A program made the position numbers and the translations under genes. From positions 5,261,174 through 5,325,173 of the forward strand of contig OZ038327.1 of NCBI GenBank assembly GCA_964035795.1: 64,000 nucleotides of DNA. Direction: 5' to 3'. Source of the stretch: Pterobdella sp. o SKG-2022. Lineage: Eukaryota > Annelida > Clitellata > Hirudinida > Piscicolidae. Shown piece after piece: positions 49,192-64,000 of this stretch (the stretch's first letter is position 1; every line of letters begins with the position of its first letter). A model generated the notes under the pieces. It was not told the DNA's origin, made no database searches, and worked only from the letters and a program-made list of their open reading frames with translations.

Positions 49192-51287
49192 GAATTGATT
49201 TACTACTTTTTGTTTCCCTCACTACTGTTCATGTCTAAGTGAGTGAGGCAGGTGATTCTATTTATTATACCTATGTCTAACTTCATATCAAAGCCAGTGG
49301 TTCAGTAAGTGATAAGAGGCCTAATGAATGAAAATTTTGAAAATCTTATAAGCTATGTACTGTTTTAATGGAAAAGTTTAGTTTTTAGCGAACTTATTGT
49401 TCATGAAGTTGGCTTTAATGAATAAATAAAAAAACTAATTGAAAAAATCCTCTAAATCATTAATCAATATATAAAAATGAATCTTTTTTTTTTATAAAAC
49501 TAAGCAAATCTTTCTTTTCTATAGAACCACTTTTCTATATATTGCTTTGTTCCTTAAATAGTGCTTAAAGATAAAGTTACAAAGAGCTTTGTTTTAATAA
49601 TGATTACCAGAGTAAATAATTTATGTTTAGTGTATAAATAACTGAAATCAAAAATTAAATTAATTTATTGATTCATTGTAACAAAATTTATGTTAGTGAA
49701 CACATGATATTTAAATAGACATTTTTGAATGATTAAATTATTGAGTCTCGAGTTATATTCATTTGTTCAAAAAATTATCAATGATTATTCAAATAAAAAT
49801 ATTTGAAATATTCATTTTAGTTATTCACTGAAATAGAAACATTAGGTTATCTTTTGAAAATATCTTAAAAGTAATTCTTTTGTTTAAATGCAATATTTTG
49901 AGAAGAAAAATTCTCAAATTCAAGTGCAAAAAAACAAGATGGAGTTCAAGTTGCAAGTTTCCAAAGAAAGCATTTTAGTTTAAGAGTGTTGTAATGTGAT
50001 CTGGCTCTTATAATGAAACGAAATTCGTGTATTTTCTACTTCTTTTGTGATTGAAATCAAAATTTTGGTTTATTAAATGTGTTATTTAGGATTTTACATC
50101 GAAGTTTATACGCTTAGCTTAACCTTTCGTATGTGTTATAGCGGAGAAAGTATTTTTAAAATGATGAAATTACGACGAAAAGAATTCAAAACGGAAAAAG
50201 GTGGCTTTATACAAATTAGAAATCGGAAAATAGAGATAAATATGAAAATTAGATGCTATTTTGACGAAAAACATATCGAGAAACTAAACAAAATATCAAA
50301 AATCACAAACTTTTTTCTTTTCCGTTTATCCTTGAAGATTAAAATTACTCTCAAAAATTGAAAAATCACAAAAAGCAATCCAAAATAACAAATTTAAACT
50401 TTTAAAATCAAAATATCAACACTAGAGCATTGAATCAACTAGAACAACAAAACATGCATACATATTCATATATATATATGAATTTGTAGGGCCAGAAAAG
50501 CCAAATTTTCTATAAATATTTTATTCATATATATACCTTCATATACATAATATGTAAATTTATATACATAGTTACTTCAAATTTTTCTGCTTTAAATATG
50601 AGCTATTTTTTCGGTATGAGCTTCAAGTTATTTTATTTTAACAATATGTATTGCTTTCTTAAAACAAGCGAGCTTATTCTAGCTACCGTATTTAAAATAT
50701 CGATTTTTGATATTTTGTGATTAAATTAAATTGATTTTTTTTCAAATAATTTATTTCACTACATATGGAGAAAAAATCCTTGAACATTCAAAAGAATATA
50801 AAATATAAAAAATGTGAAAAGTTCATTCATTTTATTCATAATATGTAAACTATTAAATAATATTATTTGATGGTATTTCGTAAATAAAAACAAAACAGAA
50901 AAAACCCAAAGTTGATTTCTTCGGCCTTTTTTGCTTTTAATATGCTTAAGCTACCTTCATATAAAAATTATCATATAGAGATGTGCGAAGAGAAATTTGA
51001 AAACATTGCTTTCTTTTTCAACTTTAGTTTCGAGAAGTTTTAGGCCTTCACTTTTGATTTTTTAGATATAAATTAAATAAAATTTTTTATTTAATTCAAT
51101 TATTATTAATCATGTTTCCCAACCAAATTAACAAATAAACACCACTGAAAACATTAAGCTTTTATTCAAATCCTTTCTATAAAAATATTCATGTGAACCA
51201 TTCAAACTTTTAAATTCATAACATCTAATTAGTTTTTTTTTCAAAAAAAAGTATTAATTCTTATAATTTATAACTTTTAAAGAGAAC

Positions 51288-51346
51288 CTTACATTTTCAA
51301 GTGGTCCCTTGGTAATGCAAGATTGTCTTAAAAAAGCTTTGTGACA
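51288..51346. repeat. Degenerate copy of the AAGCTTTT palindromic family
   Basis: ccttacattttcaag and, inverted, cttggtaatgcaag, with aaaaaagctttg at the outer right end. Confidence 0.5.
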
Positions 51347-51894
51347 TTTTATTGCAATAAAAAATCTTTTTTGTTTTCTGTAACTTTGTCTTCCCGGTTC
51401 TTTCACTACAACTTTTAGGTTTTTTGTATCGTACAATGTATCTAAAATATACTAAAAAAGCCAATATCCAAAAATTACTTACCATTATAAAACAGGAGAC
51501 ATAATCGAGATGATTCAAACAACCTGAGAGAATAATATTATCTTCAAGTATAATATCCGATTCAATAACATGGAAACTTCAATAGTAAACATACTAAAAT
51601 CGATCACTTCACAATTCCTATTGCAAATGATTGTAGAATAAAATTCAATTGAATACTCAAAAAGAACTTCAATTCAAATAGTTGAAAAATTCTTTGATTA
51701 AAACAAATAAGAATATTTGGGAATTTTTGTAAAAAAAAAACACGATATAACAAAGATTCTAGAACCTTCACTATACCTCAATAGGTTTTAGTTCATTGCT
51801 GATACTTCCCTTCCAATAGAATAAATGTTGTTTATATACATTTTCAAAGTAGCTTTATTGATTGAAATTCTCTACATGAGTTGATAAATATGTA

Positions 51895-51970
51895 AGCCAA
51901 CCTGTGGTTAACTTTAATTGGGATTATGGTTGTGCAATTTATAAGTTCCAAACACGCTACTCTTTGTATG
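51895..51970. repeat. Dispersed repeat, degenerate copy
   Basis: gccaacctgtggttaacttt, gggattatggttgtgcaat and cacgctactctttg follow the same order as the copies at 6512 and 43740. Confidence 0.45.
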
Positions 51971-52464
51971 CACTATTGAAATCAAAAAGAATAATTTACA
52001 AGCTGAATAAGTTTCCTTTAATTTAATTTCCATCTTTTTCTATGTAGGTAAGGAAAGTACTATATCTTCATCATCAACAGTTAATATTGGTCCTAGGATA
52101 CTTTTCTTTGGCAATAAAGAACTACTCCTAAGAACCTACCTTGATGAGAGCACACTGATAAAACAGTCAGTGTAGGGTCTTTTGAAAGATAATTATTTTG
52201 AAACAATAATGTGAGTAGCTTCAGAGTTATTTGAAGACAGAGTATTTTTATCTTTAAAAAAAAACCACCCTACGATCTAGCAGGTTTGGATGCTGAGTTG
52301 GTATCTTTAAACGTCATACTTGAAAATGTTTTGAATTTAAATTTGTGTCGTTTGCAAAAATAAAATAATAAAATGAAAAAAAGATAAGCAAAAATGTGAA
52401 TATTGCATTTTAATTTGAATTTTATCGTAAAATTTAGTTCGAATTACTGAAGAATCTGGAATTA

Positions 52465-52586
52465 ATATAATTTCAGAACTCTAGTAAGTTTATTAAGATA
52501 CGAAGCTTTTCGTTAACAACGTAAAATTTTCAAGTTAACGAAAAGCTTCGTATCTTAATAAACTTACTAGTGTTCTGAAATTATAT
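52465..52586. repeat. Near-perfect palindrome, 53-bp arms, 16-bp loop
   Basis: The left arm 52465-52517 pairs with the right arm 52534-52586 with one mismatch. The central part is cgaagcttttcgttaac and its complement. It is a candidate MITE-like element or cruciform and shares its core with other dispersed copies. Confidence 0.93.
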
Positions 52587-54095
52587 TCATTTTACGGTTT
52601 GGCTTTTGAAAAAATCATTATCTGGAATTACCTTTGTGGGTTTTTCTCAATTGTTAATTAATTAAATTATTTTTATGTTAGTTTTACTATTATTTTTCAT
52701 TTTTATATTTTATAAAAGTTCATATTGTTATTTTGATAAAATTTTTTCTACTGCTATTGTTATTAAAAATACTATCATTTTTTATGATTCTTTCAGTAAA
52801 GATTCAAAACTAATATACCAATAATAATTAAAGCACGAGTGGACGATGATACAACTGCACTTACATAGAGTATAAAAGATTAATACCCTTCATTGTTATT
52901 ATTTTTATGAACATTATTATTATCATCATTGTATTAAATTTTTGCTTACTGTTGGTTTACCTTAAGGAGTTATACTAAAAATTATCTCATTATAATTTTC
53001 TTATTCTATAATTTATATATTTTTTTATTTAACGAAATAACTGATTTTGTTTAATTTTATCATTTCAATTATTTTCATTGCTTTGGTCATAACTTATTAA
53101 TTTTGTTATGTTTCAAATTCATAATATTTTATGATAATTTTGTTTTTAAAGAAATATATCTTCATAATATCTTTGTTATTACATTTTCCTGTACACTATA
53201 TCGTATATTTGAGAAGCATTTTAATTCTATTCTTCGTATTATCTCATCTATATAAATCATTCTAGTTCATATTACCCTTCTCATATAAATCATCAATCCT
53301 ATTTATTTCAACTCTTATTTTATATCATTAGGTACAAGTTTTTGTTTTTTTTATATTCTTTTTTTTATTGTCTGAGTCTCAATCATGCTGATGATAATGA
53401 TACCAAGGCTAAAACAATTATAAAATCATATGTCACATCAGTCACTTTACTCTTTCTATCAAACTTTGGTTTCAAGCATTTTTCACATTGATAATAATAA
53501 TAGTAGTAGTAGTTATAATAAAAATAACCATAATAATTATAAAATTTAGCGTGAATACGAATAATAATTATAATTATTTTTCTTTAATAATAATTTACGA
53601 GGTTTAGTGATGTTTAACCCAGAGAGTTTCAAGATCATTTATTTCATTTATTGCGATAAAAGTTGTTACCATTTTGTTTAATTAATAAATATTTTTATAA
53701 TAATTTGGATTTTATTATAAGTATTATTATTCATATATTTTAAAACAATAAATTTTCCTTTTCGAGGGGTTTTAGTTTTCAAAAACTTTGTTTTAGTTGA
53801 GTTTTTTATAGAAATATATCATTTCTGTTTCTATTTTTATTAATTTGTTTAAAGGTTTGTTTTCCCAGTCTATGGATTTCTATATATTGAAAAGCCTAGT
53901 TTCTTTAAACTATGATTCAATCATAGTTTCTCTCAAACTTTTATAAAAATTTAATAAATTCAGCTATTGAGTAGAAACTTATAATAAATTATAAGTAAAA
54001 CTTTAAAAATCGTTAATATAAAATTTTAGAGCACTATGCCATAGCATAGATTCAGAATATTTCATCACATTCTAGTTTTTACACAAACCTCAAAC

Positions 54096-58538
<4,443 letters not shown>

Positions 58539-58745
58539 GTAGGATAGAAGGAGGGTGGTTAGGTTGAGATGGATGGCTGGATGATTACGGTAATGAGTGG
58601 ATGGTTGGGCGACTGGTTAGGGTAGTGAGAGGGGATAGTTGGATAAGGTTTAATGTTGTAGGGTGTGTTGGTTTTTTGTCAAGGTTGCTTGAAGGGGTGG
58701 TTAACGAGTATGTGTAGTTAAAAAAACCACTTCTGACAATAACAT

Positions 58746-58748
<3 letters not shown>

Positions 58749-58815
<67 letters not shown>

Positions 58816-58818
58816 CAC
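58749..58818. repeat. (CA)n tract at the 3' end of LINE copy 1
   Basis: Dinucleotide CA with one CAAA interruption, directly abutting the LINE 3' end. On the LINE strand it reads as a (TG)n tail. Confidence 0.95.
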
Positions 58819-58826
58819 CTTAGTCC

Positions 58827-59222
58827 TTAGTGCGTTTGTCCACCCAGAGGCAGGTGCGTAGAAGAGTTGGTAGAACATTTTTTTCTATGGTTGTAGATGC
58901 CTTGCTTTTTGAAATTTAAGCCACAATGTTCACATTGTACACTTGTTTGTGTTCTGTGTTTTTGTCGTATGTGGTTTGCCAGGCCAGTTTTGTTGGCAGC
59001 GACTTTGTTGCATCCAGGAAACGAACAAACTAATGATGCATTAGAGGAAGCAATGTTGCAAGTTTGATTGTTGGCAATGTTTTTTTGAATCTTGACAAAA
59101 TCTTTTCTCGCCTTCTCATCTAATTCTTTTTGTGCGTTGAGGTCGTGAAGGAGTTTGTTGATGTTGTTGCGCCATTGTTTTCTATCTCTCGCTGCGGTTC
59201 TCCAATCAGCCACCCTGTTCAA
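58827..59222 (-). pseudogene. LINE copy 1 C-terminal zinc-finger tail
   Basis: In the same frame as the reverse transcriptase, after a single TAA (probably once AAA, since copy 2 has LKKLN there). It encodes DWRTAARDRKQWRNN, then CSFPGCNKVAANKTGLANH and CEHCGLNFKKQGIYNHRKKC, two C2H2-like fingers that may bind nucleic acid. It ends 8 bp before the (CA)n tract. Confidence 0.85.
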
Positions 59223-61311
59223 TTATTTTAAGTCAGCATGAATGAGATCGTGCCATCTCTGTTTTTGACCACCTTGGCACCTTTTACCATTCATTATTTT
59301 GCTCACCAAAAGTTTATTTTGTAGACGTTCATCAAACATTCTTTCCACATGACCCAACCACTGCAACCTTCTCTTTTGAATTAACACATCAACCCTCTCT
59401 ATTTTTGTTAGGTTTTTGAGTTGGGTGTTTCTCATCTCTTCCCATAGAGAGGTTCTGGTGATTATTCTCAAGCATTTATTTACGAATACTTGGAGACGTT
59501 GTGTATGATGTGTCAATAGGTTCCATGTTTCGCTGCCATACAGACGGGTTAGTATGATGACGGATTTGAAAAGTTTGATTTTTGTTGAAACTTTTATTTT
59601 ATTTTGGTACCATACCAACCTACTGATGCTGCGGAAGACTTGGGCTGCCCTGTTAATGCGTGACTTTACTTCTGCATCGACTGAGTTGTCACTTCTTAGG
59701 ATGCTTCTTAGGTATTTGAATTGTGACACTCGTTCGATGTTTGTATCGTCACTCATTTGCAGTGTTGGAGTAATGTTTAGTCGTGTGGTGTTGTTTGGTG
59801 AAATGGACATGAATTTTGTTTTTTTCTGATTCATTTTGAGTCCGAATTTGGCGAGGGAGTTGTTTAGTGAAGTGACAAGACATTCAAGGTCTTCAATGTT
59901 GCTGGATGTTAACAATATGTCGTCAGCGTAAGATAGGTTTTGGACGAGAGTAGACCTATCTAATTTGTAGCGACTGTTGTGCATCAGCGGAGCATTGTAG
60001 GTGTATTCTACTTGAACGCCTTTGTCTGGGTGTTGTTTCAGTGCCACTCGTATGACAGCATCCAGAAATAAGTTGAATAGCATAGGAGCTAGCACGTCTC
60101 TTTGCTTTAATCCAACTTCAATTGGGAATTTTTCTGAGATCTGTCCATCAGCATGTATTAACCCAGTTGTACCACAGTGAAGGGTCTTGAGAATACGAAT
60201 TAATTTTTCTGGTATGCTGAAGGATTTTGAAAGAACTTCCCACAGTGCATTTCTGTTTACTGTGTCATAGGCTTTATGAAGGTCTACAAAACAGATATAA
60301 ATTGCTTTATTGAATTCTTTTGCTCTCTGTATTAAAATTTTTGTTGCAAAAATCTGGTCGCAGCACCCTCTATTTGACCTGAAACCGGCCTGGTGTCCAC
60401 CCAGTTGGCTCTCAACAACATCCTGCATTCTATTGAGAATTGCTTTGCCGAATATTTTGCTCGCAACACATAGTAGTGAAATGCCTCTGTAGTTTTCACA
60501 TCGTGACCTGGAACCGTGTTTGTGTATTGGGATTATGATTTGGTTTGTCCAATCTCTCGGTATGGATTCTGTTTTCCATATTTTGTCCATGATCACTTTT
60601 AGCCACTCTACAGATACCTCGGCACCAGCTTTGAGCATGTTCGAGCTTATTTCGTCGATACCTGGGACCGTTTCCATTTTAGTTTGTTTTAGTGCTCTCA
60701 AAAGTTCCGTTTTTGAGATTGGTCTGGATAGGTCTTCAAGTACTTCTGGAGCAAGAGAAATTGTTGGAGGTATCAGCTCGTTATATGCTTTATCATCTAC
60801 TACTGTATCATTTTTGGCAGATTTTGCAAAATATTCTTTCCATCTATTAATTTTGTTGTCTGATGAGGTAATTATTGTTATACCATCTTCGTCTTTCAAG
60901 TTTGTTGAGGTCTTAATTTTTGAGATGTTTATTAGTTTTAACATTTTAAAAATTGATCCTCCGCGACCTTGCTTGATTGATTTCTCAGTTATCTTCTCAG
61001 CTTCTTCAGCTTTGTTCTCCCACCATGTATCTATCGCTTTTCTGCAAGCTATTTTTGTTTTTGACTTTGCTTGTTTGTAGCGATGGGTAAGAGCATGAGG
61101 GATTGCTTTCAGGGTTTTTATTTGAAGGTGGTAATTTGACTTTTCTTCACATAGTTTTTTTACTTCATCATTAACCCATTGTTTTTCAAACATCGTTTTT
61201 TTGGGAAAGGTTGTAATCGAAGCATTTAAAAAACTTTCTTTGAAACACTTGTAAGTGTCTTCAATGGGTTGATGAAGGTTGATATTTTTAAAATTTGTTT
61301 CCAGTTTTTCT
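59223..61311 (-). pseudogene. LINE copy 1 reverse transcriptase segment
   Basis: Open from the frameshift (an internal ATG at 61193) to a TAA at 59223. RT blocks are present: ENYRGISLLCVASKI, GHQAGFRSNRGCCDQI, ICFVDLHKAYDTVNR, and the catalytic SYADDILLTS at about 59930. The maturase-like end reads RRLQWLGHVERM. Several normally Gly positions are Arg (KQRDVLAP, FKYLRSIL, IITRTSLW); copy 2 keeps Gly in the last two. This indicates decay. Confidence 0.93.
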
Positions 61312-62283
61312 CTAAATTTTTTTTATTATATCAGTATTGAGTTTTTCTGGATTAATTATTGTCATGTGAAGTTTATTTATTGTTTTTTTGCAAGTTCTTT
61401 TTGTATATTTTTTGTTTTTATTTAATATTAATTTTGAAATGACTAAGTTATGGTCTGATGTGTGAGTTGTATTTCTACTGACTTTCGTGTCATAAATTTT
61501 TGATCTGAATTCGTGACTGATGGGAACATAGTCGAGAACATGGCCTCCTTTGTGGTGCGGGTGATGCCACGTCCACTGATGTATGTTTTTGTGTGGAAAG
61601 ATTGTATTGGTGATGATAAGACCGTTGTTATTACAGAGGTCCACCAATCTTGTGCCATTCCTATTTCTAACATTAGGGTTGTGTAAGCCATGAAGGCAAG
61701 ATGGAATGTTAAGTGGTCCAACTTGGACGTTAAAGTCCCCCAGAACAATTACAAAATCTTTCTTGTTTGCTTTATCTATTTGCTGTTGTAAGATTTCGTA
61801 AAATCTTTCGGACTCGACTTCGTCGTCTACTTCTGTTGGTGCGTAGACAGCGATGACGTTCATGTGGCTTCTATTCACTTTTATTCGGACCTGCATCACT
61901 CTCTCAGTAATCAAACTATAGTTGCCGTCTTGCTTCCAGGCCGTTCTAAGATAACCTCGAAGAGCAATTGCTACTCCTCTTTGGTTACCTTCTTTATTCT
62001 CTGCAAGCCCAGAAAACAGCACCATTGTGTTATCAACTTCGAGAATACCACTTCCTGTCCATTGCACTTCAGACATTGCCAATAAAGATAGATTTTTCTC
62101 TTTCATTGTTTCTATCACATTTTTCAGCTTGAGGCTAAACTTTGTTGGATTACCTAAGCTTCTGACGTTCCAACAACCAATTTTTGTTATTTCACTCTTC
62201 TTTTTTGAGGATTTGGTGTGGGTTTGCATTGGTACGTTATCAGCAATACGCAGTGTTTTTTGCACGTACGATGTATTCTCCAT
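61312..62283 (-). pseudogene. LINE copy 1 endonuclease segment
   Basis: 323 codons from ATG to a stop created by a frameshift. AP endonuclease hallmarks are visible: GCWNVRSLG near residue 37, MSEVQWTGSG near 69, VYAPTEVDDE, VLGDFNVQVG near 183, and TSDHNLV near 275. The domain nicks target DNA to prime reverse transcription. The stop lies just after an A8 run; removing one A would continue into the RT frame. It is therefore the N-terminal part of one polyprotein and not a separate gene. Confidence 0.9.
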
Positions 62284-62524
62284 TTAGTATGAGTTGTATA
62301 GATAAGCAGTAATTAAGATAGCTTTAGCTTAGTACGTTATTTTTTAATCTGTTAGGTTTTACTTGTCAGTTGGTTTTTTCTTCAGTTTAAGAAAACTTTT
62401 TTGTTATCAGTTTTTTCCAAAACTTTCGTTTTGTTTCCACAACTTTTGCAACTTCAGACAAAAAAACACGTTCTATCAACTATAAAACTTCCAAATTTTA
62501 CGGAGCTCCTAAACTCGTTTCGCG

Positions 62525-64000
<1,476 letters not shown>

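Noticed and set aside
50077..50361. 94-codon plus-strand frame as a gene
   Set aside because: AT-driven Lys/Ile/Asn composition, no recognisable motif and no splice or homology support.
58540..58740. HARS exon 8 directly after exon 7
   Set aside because: No VNDRRILDG-like peptide in any frame; the stretch is a G/T-rich intron start.

Overview
This window is AT-rich, intron-rich animal DNA. It contains spliced genes with GT/AG introns, non-LTR retrotransposons, a tRNA-derived SINE family and a very high load of microsatellites: (CA)n, (GATA)n, (CTTA)n, (ATT)n and (AGT)n. There is one 200-bp assembly gap. The betaglycan homologue, the RTE-like LINE and the overall composition suggest an invertebrate, possibly a lophotrochozoan such as an annelid or mollusc; that placement is inference. 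No bacterial operons, CRISPR arrays or phage genes were seen.

Two real genes were reconstructed exon by exon by hand. (1) On the minus strand, 40058 to 17619, is a complete betaglycan-like (TGF-beta type III receptor, TGFBR3) gene. It has 17 phase-compatible exons encoding about 872 aa: signal peptide, orphan domain, Asn-rich linker, ZP module, transmembrane helix and short tail. (2) On the plus strand from 54096 is the 5' part of a cytosolic-type histidyl-tRNA synthetase gene (HARS). Seven exons give 208 codons, covering the WHEP region and the first catalytic motifs. The gene continues past the right edge. The two genes are head to head, with start codons 14 kb apart.

Layout: 1-13600 is intergenic DNA with a SINE, LINE remnants, palindromic repeats, a (GATA)n array and the gap. 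13612-15472 holds plus-strand coding-like segments of an unrecognised gene or pseudogene. 15500-17600 is an AT-rich spacer with a CCAAT-box cluster. 17619-40058 is the betaglycan gene, whose introns are packed with microsatellites. 40060-54095 is the divergent spacer, with a SINE, a GC-richer patch at 42270-42720, a LINE scrap next to (CA)n and several palindromic elements. 54096-58538 is HARS. 58749-64000 is a HARS intron filled by two same-orientation RTE-like LINE copies joined and bordered by (CA)n tracts.

The most interesting items are the complete invertebrate-type betaglycan gene, the complementary G/U-rich and C/A-rich ends of many of its introns, the association of LINE copies with (CA)n tracts, and a 53-bp-arm near-perfect palindrome belonging to a dispersed family. 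I saw no clearly new multi-gene system.
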